This document shows positions 34,300 through 42,492 of a stretch of 47,907 nucleotides of DNA, one piece after another. Position 1 is the first letter of the stretch, and every line of letters starts with the position of its first letter. This stretch comes from Candidatus Scatomonas merdigallinarum (GTDB lineage: Bacteria; Bacillota; Clostridia; Lachnospirales; Lachnospiraceae), in contig DVKB01000002.1 of the NCBI GenBank assembly GCA_018716305.1, positions 1 through 47,907 of the forward strand, in the 5' to 3' direction. The notes below the pieces were generated by a model. It saw only the letters and a list, made by a program, of their open reading frames with translations. It was not told the origin of the DNA and ran no database searches. Made by a program: the position numbers and the translations under genes.

Positions 34300-34928
34300 A
34301 GAGAAAAATCATCCGGATCGATGAAGAAGCATGCAATGGCTGCGGCCTCTGCGCCTCGGCCTGCCATGAAGGAGCCATCGGTATAGTCGGCGGCAAGGCA
34401 AGGCTTCTGAGAGAGGACTACTGCGATGGTCTGGGGGACTGCCTGCCGGCTTGCCCGGCAGGAGCGATTACCTTTGAAGAGCGGGAGGCGGCTGCCTATG
34501 ACGCGGAAGCAGTGAGGCAGAAGAAAGAACAGCAGAACGCCCGGACGGCTGGGGAGGCCTGCTCCCGGCTGGGCCAGTGGCCGGTGCAGATCAAGCTGGT
34601 GCCGGTAAAGGCGCCGTATTTTGACAGAGCCCGTCTTCTGATCGCGGCAGACTGCACAGCCTACGCCTACGGGGCCTTTCATGAGGAATTTATGAAAGAC
34701 AGGATCACCCTCATAGGCTGTCCCAAGCTGGACGGCGTGGATTACTCGGTAAAACTAACGGAAATCCTGAAACACAATGAGATCCAAAGCATCTGTCTGG
34801 TCCGCATGGAAGTGCCCTGCTGCGGCGGGCTGGAGTATGCGGTACGGAAAGCCCTGGAAAACAGCGGAAAACAGATCCCCTGGAAGGTAAAGATCCTTTC
34901 CACGGAAGGGAAGATCACAGAAGCATAA
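34296..34928 (+). CDS. Ferredoxin-domain Fe-S protein
   Basis: 210 residues. The N-terminus holds a two-cluster ferredoxin: CNGCGLCASACHEG, then CDGLGDCLPACPAG. The C-terminal domain (about 85-210) has IGCPKLDGVDY and RMEVPCCGGLEYAV with extra cysteines. This layout is common in clostridial proteins encoded near hybrid-cluster proteins and Crp/Fnr regulators. It probably carries electrons in the cytoplasm. A terminator follows. Confidence 0.85.
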   Translation: MKRKIIRIDEEACNGCGLCASACHEGAIGIVGGKARLLREDYCDGLGDCLPACPAGAITFEEREAAAYDAEAVRQKKEQQNARTAGEACSRLGQWPVQIKLVPVKAPYFDRARLLIAADCTAYAYGAFHEEFMKDRITLIGCPKLDGVDYSVKLTEILKHNEIQSICLVRMEVPCCGGLEYAVRKALENSGKQIPWKVKILSTEGKITEA

Positions 34929-34935
34929 ACAGCAG

Positions 34936-34986
34936 AAAAGGGACCGATGCAAAATAGAGAAATCTATGGAGCAGCGGTTCCCTTTT
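34936..34986 (+). terminator. Terminator after the ferredoxin gene
   Basis: AAAGGGACCG (34936-34945) pairs with CGGTTCCCTTT (34974-34984), with one bulged base, and ends in five T. A smaller hairpin, ATAGA-GAAA-TCTAT, lies in the loop. Confidence 0.7.
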
Positions 34987-35101
34987 TATACAAAATAGAC
35001 CAGGGGATGCCGCTCAAACTGCTGCAGACATCACACCTCTGGCGGGATACAGGCAAATTTCTGGGTTTTTCTCAGCCTTACAGCAGAAAAATTCAGGGGA
35101 G

Positions 35102-35305
35102 TACGGGCGCAATACTTGATTTCTGTTTCCTTACGGTAGTCTGAGCCATGCCCCTACGGGCGCAATACCTGATTCCTGTTTCCTTACGGTAGTCTGATCT
35201 GTGCCCCTACGGGCGCAATTGCTGTTTTCTGCTTCCTTACGGTAGTCTGATTTGTGCCTGTACGGGCACAATACTTGCTTCCTAGTTTCTTACGGTAGTA
35301 GATAA
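35102..35305. repeat. Tandem array of 53-bp units
   Basis: Three full units (35102-35154, 35155-35207, 35208-35260) and part of a fourth (35261 to about 35305). Each carries TACGGGCGCAAT, CTTACGGTAGTCTGA and GTGCCCC. Across each junction GTGCCC can pair with GGGCGC by a T-G wobble. At the fourth junction the sequence is GTGCC/GGGCAC, which restores standard pairing. Units differ mainly in the middle (about positions 11-25). Spacing and divergence do not fit CRISPR. Confidence 0.85.
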
Positions 35306-35622
35306 TTACCTACAGAGTTCTTATTCACTGTAAAAGATTCTGCCGCACGAATTTGCTATGCGCTATGCTCCCTTCCAGGTAGTGCGACAGTCCCTTTCCT
35401 ATTACGTTACGATTCACAGCTACCTCGCCTACATGCGCACTCATCGCGCTTACAAGCAGGTGCTTTTTTGCAAGCACAATGCATCTGTGGTCAAGTCTGA
35501 AATGGCTGTGAATAGGAAATATTATTCTCAAAATAGTATAAATAAAAATAGAAAATTGATTGACTGATTTACAGAAAATACACTATACTTAGGGTACAAG
35601 ATTCAGAAAAATTGTGCGTGAA
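35306..35622. other. AT-rich intergenic stretch with inverted repeats, no gene
   Basis: TTTCCTATT (35395-35403) and TTCACAGC (35413-35420) are complementary to parts of GCTGTGAATAGGAAA (35505-35519), and GTGCTT/AAGCAC forms a 6-bp hairpin at 35460-35475. Open frames on both strands here lack ribosome sites and known motifs. It may be a structured RNA or repeat remnant downstream of the minus-strand gene at 35623. Confidence 0.4.
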
Positions 35623-35868
35623 CTATGAATGTGTGCCGCAGGGATCCTCATCCGGGCCTTTGCCCATCAGGTCCTTCAGGCGGCGCATGCCGGTGTCCGA
35701 GAGGAAGACCAGCTCGCTGGGTTTTCCGTTCATATCTTCTCCCCGGAGCCGGAGAAAATTAGCTGTTTCACAGTAGTCCACAGGCAGAGTTCTGCGATAG
35801 GTTTCTCCTGTGGTCTCATCCGTTACCTCAACGGTGATCTGGCTGGCGCGGATTTCATTTGGCTGCAT
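35623..35868 (-). CDS. Small protein of unknown function
   Basis: 81 residues. The start at 35868 is chosen because AAAGGAG lies about 8 nt upstream on the minus strand; the longer frame to 35970 runs through a dispersed repeat. The sequence has beta-like strands (ASQITVEVTDETTGETYRRTL) and a C-terminal stretch GMRRLKDLMGKG. No Cys-pair or membrane motif is seen. It is isolated among repeats. Confidence 0.6.
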   Translation of the reverse strand: MQPNEIRASQITVEVTDETTGETYRRTLPVDYCETANFLRLRGEDMNGKPSELVFLSDTGMRRLKDLMGKGPDEDPCGTHS

Positions 35869-35937
35869 GGAACGACTCCTTTCCGGAACTTTCCCGTTTC
35901 CCTGTATGCGGATGTTTTCGGTTTCTGATATTGGATA

Positions 35938-35972
35938 GGCATCATAGTTGGGGGCTTTGGACCTCAACATCT
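35938..35972 (+). repeat. GTTGGGG hairpin repeat, copy 2
   Basis: GGCATCATAGTTGGGGGC, identical to 94-111, is followed by a diverged loop and CCTCAAC (35962-35968). The stem with 35947-35953 is kept through one G-T pair. It lies upstream of the minus-strand small gene. Confidence 0.65.
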
Positions 35973-36023
35973 TAACAGCATTGTATCAGAAGCAGTCCCG
36001 TTTGACCAGATGCCTGGGCAGTA

Positions 36024-36043
36024 ATTAAGGCAGATGCCTTAAT
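36024..36043. promoter_or_regulatory. Perfect 9-bp palindrome upstream of the molybdenum operon
   Basis: ATTAAGGCA (36024-36032), GA, TGCCTTAAT (36035-36043). A related half, CAGATGCCT, occurs just upstream (36007-36015). It is a candidate regulator site about 145 nt before the aldehyde oxidoreductase gene. The operon itself encodes a ModE-like protein (46208), but this palindrome does not match the E. coli ModE consensus. Confidence 0.45.
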
Positions 36044-36052
36044 ATAAAAGGA

Positions 36053-36119
36053 TTTGCCCGACAAAAGGGCATGAGACACGGATTGCTCCGCGCTGCGTGC
36101 TCCCGCAATCCTGTCTCAT
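36053..36119 (-). repeat. Covarying palindromic repeat, full copy
   Basis: TGCCC (36055-36059)/GGGCA (36067-36071) forms a first hairpin. ATGAGACA (36071-36078)/TGTCTCAT (36112-36119) then encloses GGATTGC (36080-36086), the reverse-complement core (36087-36104) and GCAATCC (36105-36111). Read on the minus strand the core is GGGAGCACGCAGCGCGGA. It is the most complete copy and defines the element seen in part at 5308 and 16959. Confidence 0.75.
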
Positions 36120-36186
36120 AAAATTATCGCGGCGGAGAGAGCCGCAGAACACAAAAAAGGAAGTGAACAGGATAGGAGGTTGAAGG

Positions 36187-38934
36187 ATGGTAAAGAAAGT
36201 TCTGATCATCAACGGAGTTGAGAGAACGATCGTGGTGGAGGGCACCGAGTCCCTGGCGGAGATTCTCCGGGACCGGCTGCTGCTCACAGGATGCAAGATC
36301 GGCTGCGGGGCCGGACACTGCGGCGCCTGCAACGTGATCATGGACGGAAAAGTGACCCGCTCCTGCATCACCAAGATTTCCAAAGTACCGGATTACGCCA
36401 GGATCGAGACCATCGAGGGTATCGGAACCCTGGAGGATCTTCATCCCCTGCAGGCTGCCTGGGTAGCCCACGGCTGCGCCCAGTGCGGATTCTGCTCACC
36501 GGGATTCATCATGAGCGCCAAGGTTCTTCTGGAAAACAATCCCTCTCCCACCAGGGAGGAGGTCAGAGACTGGTTCAACAAAACCCGGAATCTCTGCCGC
36601 TGTACCGGCTACAAGCCCCTGATCGACGCGGTTATGGATGCCGCCAGAGTGCTTCGGGGCGAGATCACCAAGGAAGATCTGATGTTCCAGCCCACGGACA
36701 ATAAGATCCTGGGGACCACGTACGCGAGACCTTCCGCAGTGGCCAAGGTAACGGGAGCCTGGGATTTCGGAGCGGACGAGATCAAGAAGCTGCCGGAGAA
36801 CACCCTGCAGATCGCCCTGGTGCAGGCGGAAGTTTCCCATGCGCTGATTAAAGGCATCGACACCTCTGAGGCGGAGAAGATGCCAGGCGTAGAGCGGATC
36901 ATTACTTACAAGGATGTGCCCGGCAAAAACCGGATCACCGGACTGATTACCTTCCCCACCAATAAGGGAGACGGATGGGACCGGCCGATCCTCTGCGATG
37001 AAAAGGTATTCCAGTACGGCGACGCCATCGCCATGGTATGCGCGGACACGGTGGCCCATGCCAAGGAGGCCGCCAAGCACGTGAAGGTGGATCTGGAGAT
37101 CCTGCCGGCCTATATGTCGGCTCCCGAGGCTATGGCCCCGGACGCCATGGAGATCCATCCCGGCACACCCAATATTTATTACGAAACCAACTGTATTAAG
37201 GGAGAGGACACGGCGCCCATTATGGAGAGCGCTCCCAATGTGGTGGAGGTAGACGCCTACTGTTCCCGCCAGCCCCATATGCCCATTGAGCCGGATGTGG
37301 CTTATGCCTATATCGATGAAGAAGGAAGGGTGACCATCCACTCCAAATCCATCGGTATCCATCTGCATCACGCCATGATCTGCGCCGGCATCGGTGTGGA
37401 GCCCGAAAAGCTGCGTCTGGTCCAGCTTCACGCAGGCGGAACCTTCGGTTACAAATTCTCGCCCACCATCGAGGCTCTGGTAGGCGTGGCCGCTCTGGTC
37501 ACCGGACGGCCGGTAGCCCTGAATTTTGATATGTACCAGATGATCACCTATACCGGCAAGAGAAGCCCCGGCTTCATGCACATTAAGCTGGCGGCGGATG
37601 AGAAGGGCAAGATCCTGGCCCTGGAAGGCGACAACTTTATTGATCACGGCCCCTATTCCGAGTTCGGCGACCTGCTGACCATGCGCCTCAGCCAGTTCGT
37701 GGGAGCCGGTGTGGATATCCCCAATATCCGCAATAAATCCCGCACGGTCTGCACCAACCACGCCTACGGCGCGGCATTCCGGGGCTACGGAGCGCCCCAG
37801 TCCTTTATGGGCGGAGATATCGCCATGGACGTAATGGCAGCCAAGATGGGCATTGATCCCTTTGAATTCCGGGCCATGAACTGCTACAAGGAATCCGCGG
37901 GATCCACTACACCCAACGGCTGCAAGCCGGATGTATACTGCCTGGAGGATCTGTTTGATCTGGCAAGGCCCTATTATCACAAGAATCAGGAGTACGTGGA
38001 AAGCCTGAATCGGGATCAGAGCGAGGGCGGAAAATACAAATACGGCGTGGGCGTGTCCCTGGGTATTTACGGCTGCGGCCTGGACGGTGTAGATTCCTCC
38101 GAGGCCTGGGCGGAACTCAATGAGGACGGCACGGTCACCATCTACGATTCCTGGGAAGATCACGGACAGGGCGCGGATATCGGAACTCTGACCCATGCCC
38201 ATGAGACTCTGCGCCAGGCGGGCATTACCCCGGATCAGATCAAGCTGGTGATGAACGATACCGGCAAGACCCCCAACTCCGGACCTGCCGGCGGTTCCCG
38301 TTCCAATGTTATGACCGGAAACGCAGTGCGGGTAGCCTGCGAGATGCTGATCAACGCCATGAGAAAACCCGATGGTACTTACCGTACCTGGCAGGAGATG
38401 GTGGATGAAAAGCTTCCTCTGAAATATGAGGGCAAATGGGTAGCCACCGCCTGCTCCGACTGCGATCAGGAAACGGCTCAGGGCAATCCCTTCTCCGTAT
38501 ACATGTACTGCATCAACCTGCCGGTGGTGCAGGTCAATATGGAGACCGGAAAAGTAAAGGTTGTGAAATTTACCATGGTATCTGACTTTGGTACCATTAT
38601 CAACAAGTCGGTGGTGGACGGACAGGTTATGGGCGCTATTGCCCAGGGCATCGGCCTGGCGCTGACCGAGGACTTCGAGGATCTGAAGAAGCATACCAGC
38701 CTGCTGAAATGCGGTATTTCTTATCCCAACGACATTCCGGATGATATCGAACTGGTATACCAGGAGAATCATCCACGTCCCCTGGGACCCTACGGCGCCG
38801 CAGGCTGCGGCGAAGGACCTCTGGCGGCACCGCATCCCGCCATCCTGAACGCCATCTACAATGCCACCGGAGCCCGGATCACCAGAGTGCCGGCTCTGCC
38901 TGAAGTGGTTAAGGAAGCGCTGGCAGCGCTGTAA
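36187..38934 (+). CDS. Molybdenum-dependent aldehyde oxidoreductase (Mop type)
   Basis: 915 residues in a single chain without an FAD domain, like Desulfovibrio gigas Mop (907). First [2Fe-2S] cluster: C40, C45, C48, C60. Second: C100, C103, C137, C139. These are the same numbers as I recall for the D. gigas enzyme. The molybdopterin-cytosine-dinucleotide part has GGTFGYKFSPTIEAL, AAFRGYGAPQSFMG and GCGEGPLAAPHPAI with putative catalytic E876. It should oxidise an aldehyde or hydroxylate an aromatic ring using water; substrate unknown. AGGAGG precedes the ATG. A terminator-like hairpin follows, then a long accessory gene run. Confidence 0.9.
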   Translation: MVKKVLIINGVERTIVVEGTESLAEILRDRLLLTGCKIGCGAGHCGACNVIMDGKVTRSCITKISKVPDYARIETIEGIGTLEDLHPLQAAWVAHGCAQCGFCSPGFIMSAKVLLENNPSPTREEVRDWFNKTRNLCRCTGYKPLIDAVMDAARVLRGEITKEDLMFQPTDNKILGTTYARPSAVAKVTGAWDFGADEIKKLPENTLQIALVQAEVSHALIKGIDTSEAEKMPGVERIITYKDVPGKNRITGLITFPTNKGDGWDRPILCDEKVFQYGDAIAMVCADTVAHAKEAAKHVKVDLEILPAYMSAPEAMAPDAMEIHPGTPNIYYETNCIKGEDTAPIMESAPNVVEVDAYCSRQPHMPIEPDVAYAYIDEEGRVTIHSKSIGIHLHHAMICAGIGVEPEKLRLVQLHAGGTFGYKFSPTIEALVGVAALVTGRPVALNFDMYQMITYTGKRSPGFMHIKLAADEKGKILALEGDNFIDHGPYSEFGDLLTMRLSQFVGAGVDIPNIRNKSRTVCTNHAYGAAFRGYGAPQSFMGGDIAMDVMAAKMGIDPFEFRAMNCYKESAGSTTPNGCKPDVYCLEDLFDLARPYYHKNQEYVESLNRDQSEGGKYKYGVGVSLGIYGCGLDGVDSSEAWAELNEDGTVTIYDSWEDHGQGADIGTLTHAHETLRQAGITPDQIKLVMNDTGKTPNSGPAGGSRSNVMTGNAVRVACEMLINAMRKPDGTYRTWQEMVDEKLPLKYEGKWVATACSDCDQETAQGNPFSVYMYCINLPVVQVNMETGKVKVVKFTMVSDFGTIINKSVVDGQVMGAIAQGIGLALTEDFEDLKKHTSLLKCGISYPNDIPDDIELVYQENHPRPLGPYGAAGCGEGPLAAPHPAILNAIYNATGARITRVPALPEVVKEALAAL

Positions 38935-38954
38935 AAGGAAAATCTCAGAAAAGA

Positions 38955-38982
38955 GCCAGGGCGGAAGGCCCTGGCATCTTTT
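38955..38982 (+). terminator. Hairpin after the aldehyde oxidoreductase gene
   Basis: GCCAGGGC (38955-38962), loop GGAAG, GCCCTGGC (38968-38975), then TCTTTT. The flanking AAAAGA/TCTTTT extends the stem. The weak T-run suggests partial termination, giving more enzyme than accessory proteins. Confidence 0.65.
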
Positions 38983-39023
38983 CCAGATAATTTATCCTTA
39001 AAATGGATAAACGGAGAAAATCT

Positions 39024-41246
39024 ATGGAAAAAAAAGAAGAAGTTTATCTGGGAAAACATTACCGGATGAAACAGGCCTTCGGCCAGGAGGAGCTGCATCA
39101 GCGGGAAGCGGTCTGCACCCGGGAGGAGCCGCCGGGGTGCCAGGCGGCCTGTCCTCTGCACCTGGATATGCGGGCGGTCTGCGGCCATGAGGCCAGAGGG
39201 GATTTTAAAAAGGCGGCGGCGGTGATCCGCCAGACGACTCCTTTTCTCTATCTGCTGGCCAGGACCTGCTCCGCTCCCTGTCAGAAGGCCTGCACCCTGT
39301 CCCGGCTGGGAGAGGGAGTGCGGGTACGGGATCTGGAACTTGCCTGCGCTCTGTACGGAGGCCCTGCCGGAGGAAGCCGGTTTCTGATCCCCAGAAAGAA
39401 TAAAAAGGTATTGGTGGCCGGGGATGGGATTTTTGCCCTGGCCTGCTGCCGGGAACTGGGAAAGAAGGGGTATGAGGTTCACTGGCATACGGCCTGCGCT
39501 TCTTTCCAGGCCCCCCTTCTGGAGCTGGGCCTGTCCCCGGAAGAGGCGGCGGCGGATCTGTCGGAATTTTCTACTCTGCGGATCACCCGGGAAGCGGCGG
39601 AGAAATTTTTCGGAGAAACCCTGGAGGACTGGAGCCGCCGGGCGGACGCCTTCTGCGTGTCCCCGGAGCTTGTGTTTGGCAGACTGCCGGAAAACGGATT
39701 TACCGGACCGGCGGGAAAGGAAACGGTCTGGATCCTGGCGGCCGCCCGGTACGCGGCCATGCAGGCGGACCGCTATCTTCAGGGGGCTTCCCCGGAGGGG
39801 CTGGAGGAACCAAAGGTATACGAAAGCCGCCTCCATGTGACCCTGGACGGAATTACAGGCAGCAGAGCGGTCACCGGACAGGGAGCGCTGACCCGGGAGA
39901 TGGCGGCGGAGGAAGCCGCCCGCTGTATCCAGTGTCAGTGTCTGGAGTGCGTCAAGGGCTGTGTCTACCTGCAGGAATTTAAGCGGAATCCCCGGGGAGC
40001 CATCCGGGAGATCTACAATAACCTTTCCATTGTTATGGGAAATCATATGGCCAACGGGCTGATCAACGCCTGTGACGAGTGCGGCCAGTGCAAAGCGGCC
40101 TGCCCGGAAGGCTTTGACTATCCGGACGTATGCCGCATCGCCCGGAGGACTATGGTGGAGACGGGGAAAATGCCCCCCTCGGCCCATGAATTTGCTCTGC
40201 TGGACCAGGAATTTTCCAACGGAGAAGCCTTTCTGGCAAGACCCCAGCCGGGGTATGAAACCTGCCGGTACCTGTTTTTTCCCGGCTGCCAGGCTGCGGC
40301 CGTATCTCCCCGGACGGTGGAGATCACCTACCGGCGCCTCCGGGAGGAACTGGAGGGAGGGACGGGATTGCTGCTGGGCTGCTGCGGAGCAATTTCCCGC
40401 TGGGCGGCCAGAGAGGAGCTGCTGCAGGAGGCTCTGGAGAAGATCCGGGCTGCCTGGGAATCTATGGGAAGACCGGAGATTCTTTGCGCCTGCCCCACTT
40501 GTCTGAAAAATCTCCGGGAGCTGACCAGCCTGCCGGCGCGTGGGGTCTGGGAGGTCCTGCTGGAGCTGGGAACAGAGCCGGTGACGGATCAGAGGGTCAG
40601 CATCCATGACGCCTGCGGAGCCAGGGAGGATGGAGAGATCCGGGCCCAGATCCGCAGATTCGCGGAAGCCCTGGGCTGCCGGGTGGAAGAGATGCCCTTT
40701 GCCGGGGAACTGTCCCCCTGCTGCGGGTACGGCGGTCTGGTCCGGTACGCCAATCCCAGGATGGCGGAAAAGAAAGCCGTCTTCGCCTCCGGCCGGTCGG
40801 AGCACAGGATCCTGACTTACTGCATGGCCTGCCGGGATCAGTTCCAGAGGGCCGGAAAGGATTCCATCCATATTCTGGAGCTGGCCTGCCAGGTGGAGCC
40901 GGGGCCGGTGCCGGATCTTTCCCTGCGCCGGGCCAACCGGCTGAAGCTGAAAGAAAAACTGCAGAGAGAACTGTGGAAGGAAGAGGGGAGGATGGAAGAG
41001 ATGCTGCCGGTAATCTATATGGAGGGGGCCAGAGAAGAAATGGATCAGCGCATGATCCTGGAGAGCGATGTAAACGCGGTGCTGAAGGCCTACGAAAGCT
41101 CCGGAGAGGCTGTGGAGGATCCGGAAAAGGGCTGGCTGGCGGCCTCCCTGCGGCTGGGAAATGTGACCTTCTGGGTGAAATTTACGGATACAGAGGGCTG
41201 CTACCGGGTATACGGCGCCTACAGCCACCGGATGACAGTGGAATAA
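39024..41246 (+). CDS. Multi-cluster Fe-S oxidoreductase (GltD-like plus HdrB-like domains)
   Basis: 740 residues. ATG 39024 has GGAG upstream; the ATG at 39003 does not. Order: GltD-type Fe-S domain (CQAACPLHLD, CSAPCQKAC); a Rossmann part with a worn glycine motif (VLVAGDGIFALACC); a ferredoxin-like part (CIQCQCLECVKGC, CDECGQCKAACPEG); two heterodisulfide-reductase-B-type CCG regions (FFPGCQA with GCCGA; HDACGA with SPCCGYGG); and a short C-terminal domain. This layout suggests an electron-transfer partner for the adjacent molybdenum enzyme. A comparable protein sits in the Desulfovibrio DVU1551-1559 region, as I recall. Confidence 0.82.
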   Translation: MEKKEEVYLGKHYRMKQAFGQEELHQREAVCTREEPPGCQAACPLHLDMRAVCGHEARGDFKKAAAVIRQTTPFLYLLARTCSAPCQKACTLSRLGEGVRVRDLELACALYGGPAGGSRFLIPRKNKKVLVAGDGIFALACCRELGKKGYEVHWHTACASFQAPLLELGLSPEEAAADLSEFSTLRITREAAEKFFGETLEDWSRRADAFCVSPELVFGRLPENGFTGPAGKETVWILAAARYAAMQADRYLQGASPEGLEEPKVYESRLHVTLDGITGSRAVTGQGALTREMAAEEAARCIQCQCLECVKGCVYLQEFKRNPRGAIREIYNNLSIVMGNHMANGLINACDECGQCKAACPEGFDYPDVCRIARRTMVETGKMPPSAHEFALLDQEFSNGEAFLARPQPGYETCRYLFFPGCQAAAVSPRTVEITYRRLREELEGGTGLLLGCCGAISRWAAREELLQEALEKIRAAWESMGRPEILCACPTCLKNLRELTSLPARGVWEVLLELGTEPVTDQRVSIHDACGAREDGEIRAQIRRFAEALGCRVEEMPFAGELSPCCGYGGLVRYANPRMAEKKAVFASGRSEHRILTYCMACRDQFQRAGKDSIHILELACQVEPGPVPDLSLRRANRLKLKEKLQRELWKEEGRMEEMLPVIYMEGAREEMDQRMILESDVNAVLKAYESSGEAVEDPEKGWLAASLRLGNVTFWVKFTDTEGCYRVYGAYSHRMTVE

Positions 41247-41256
41247 GGAGGAAAAG

Positions 41257-41475
41257 ATGGCGGAAAAAACCTATTATTCCATGGATCCCATGGGAAAACT
41301 GAAATGCCACAAATGCAAAGTGGATCTGGTCCGGGGCCGGGCGGCCTTCAGCTATCTGGGGAACGCCTTTCCGGTGGAGCTTCCGGTCTGCCCTCAATGC
41401 GGTTACATTTACGTGCCGGAAGAGCTGGCGCTGGGAAAGGTCCTTACGGTAGAGCGCAGCCTGGAGGATAAATGA
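41257..41475 (+). CDS. Small CxxC redox protein (DVU_1557-like)
   Basis: 72 residues with two CxxC pairs (CHKCKV, CPQCGY), probably a zinc or iron site. It lies 10 nt after the Fe-S oxidoreductase gene and overlaps the methyltransferase gene by 4 nt. It matches my memory of the DVU_1557 redox-protein family tied to aldehyde oxidoreductase clusters. Confidence 0.78.
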   Translation: MAEKTYYSMDPMGKLKCHKCKVDLVRGRAAFSYLGNAFPVELPVCPQCGYIYVPEELALGKVLTVERSLEDK

Positions 41476-42077
41476 TCGGGGGACATCCCGGGGGCAGAGA
41501 ACTGACGGAACGGCTTCTGTCCCTGGGCGGCCTGCTCCCTTTTCCCGGAGCGAAGGCATTGGATCTGGGAGCCGGGGAAGGGATCTCCGCGGAGTATCTG
41601 CGGCGTTTGGGATTTTGGACGGCGGCCATTGACCGGGAATCGGAAAACGGCAGCACAGCGCAGGGAGATATGCGGGAGCTGCCCTTTTCCCGGGAAACTT
41701 TTGATCTCTGCCTGGCGGAGTGCAGTCTTTCCTGCTGCGGGGATGGAGAGGCGGCCCTGGGGGAAGCCTGGCGGGTGCTGAAGTCCGGCGGGATCCTGCT
41801 GGTTTCCGATGTGTTTTTTGGAAAAACCGGAGCCCCCTCGCTTTCTATGGGGGCGCCGCTGACCCGGGAGCGCTGGGAGGAGGTTTTTCGCCGGACCGGA
41901 TTTCTTCTGAAACAGTGGGAGGACGCCACGGAACTCTGGAAGGAGTTTTTTCTGGAAAGTCTCTGGAACGGAAACGCCCGTGCGGATTGTCTGGAACTAT
42001 ATCGGAAAGGCGGATCCGCCGGCTGCGGCTATTTTCTGGCTGTACTGGAGAAAGGAGGAACCCATGGACTTATTTGA
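41472..42077 (+). CDS. Class I methyltransferase (DVU_1556-like)
   Basis: 201 residues. S-adenosylmethionine-binding motif ALDLGAGEGISAEYL, then GDMRELPFSRETFDLCLAECSLSCCGD and EAWRVLKSGGILLVSDVFF. Overlaps both neighbours (4 and 15 nt). The substrate is unknown; within the cluster it may modify a cofactor, the enzyme's substrate or a protein partner. Confidence 0.82.
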   Translation: MIGGHPGGRELTERLLSLGGLLPFPGAKALDLGAGEGISAEYLRRLGFWTAAIDRESENGSTAQGDMRELPFSRETFDLCLAECSLSCCGDGEAALGEAWRVLKSGGILLVSDVFFGKTGAPSLSMGAPLTRERWEEVFRRTGFLLKQWEDATELWKEFFLESLWNGNARADCLELYRKGGSAGCGYFLAVLEKGGTHGLI

Positions 42078-42492
42078 CCGAATGCTGGAACTGTCAGGAC
42101 AGGGGTATTTCTGCGCCCAGATCCTGATGATCCTGGCTCTGGAATCTGAGGGAAAAGAAGATCCGGATCTGATCCGGGCGGTGGGGGGCTTAAACGGCGG
42201 CCTGGGATTTTCCGGCCGCACCTGCGGAGCCTTGACAGGGGGATGCTGTCTTCTGGGCTATTTTCTGGGAAAAGGGGAGCCGGAAGAGCTGGAGGATCCG
42301 GATGCCCAGGCACTGACCGCCAGTCTGGCGGACTGGTTTGAGGATACCTTTTCCCAGCAGTTCGGCGGCTGCAGCTGCCGGGAGATCCTGGAAGGAGATC
42401 CCGGGAATAAAATGCGCCGGTGCCCGGAGATCGTGGAGGCGGTCTATCTGAAATGCGGGGAATTGCTTCAGGAAAAGGGGATCCCCCTATGA
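42063..42492 (+). CDS. C-GCAxxG-C-C family protein (DVU_1555-like)
   Basis: About 142 residues. ATG 42063 overlaps the methyltransferase stop and has AAAGGAGG upstream; the ORF from 41980 is internal to it. Signature: YFCAQILMILAL, GLGFSGRTCGALTGGCCLLGYF, FGGCSCREIL and RRCPEIV. It is the second member of this family in the window and part of the molybdenum accessory run. Confidence 0.8.

Noticed and set aside
35102-35305. CRISPR array
   Set aside because: The 53-bp unit has no constant repeat with unique spacers; variation is spread and no cas genes are near.
36496-38835. 779-codon minus-strand open frame opposite the aldehyde oxidoreductase
   Set aside because: Shadow frame; the plus strand carries a full-length enzyme with all cofactor ligands.
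38856-41228. 790-codon minus-strand open frame opposite the Fe-S oxidoreductase
   Set aside because: Shadow frame without motifs; the plus strand has clear Cys motifs and operon spacing.
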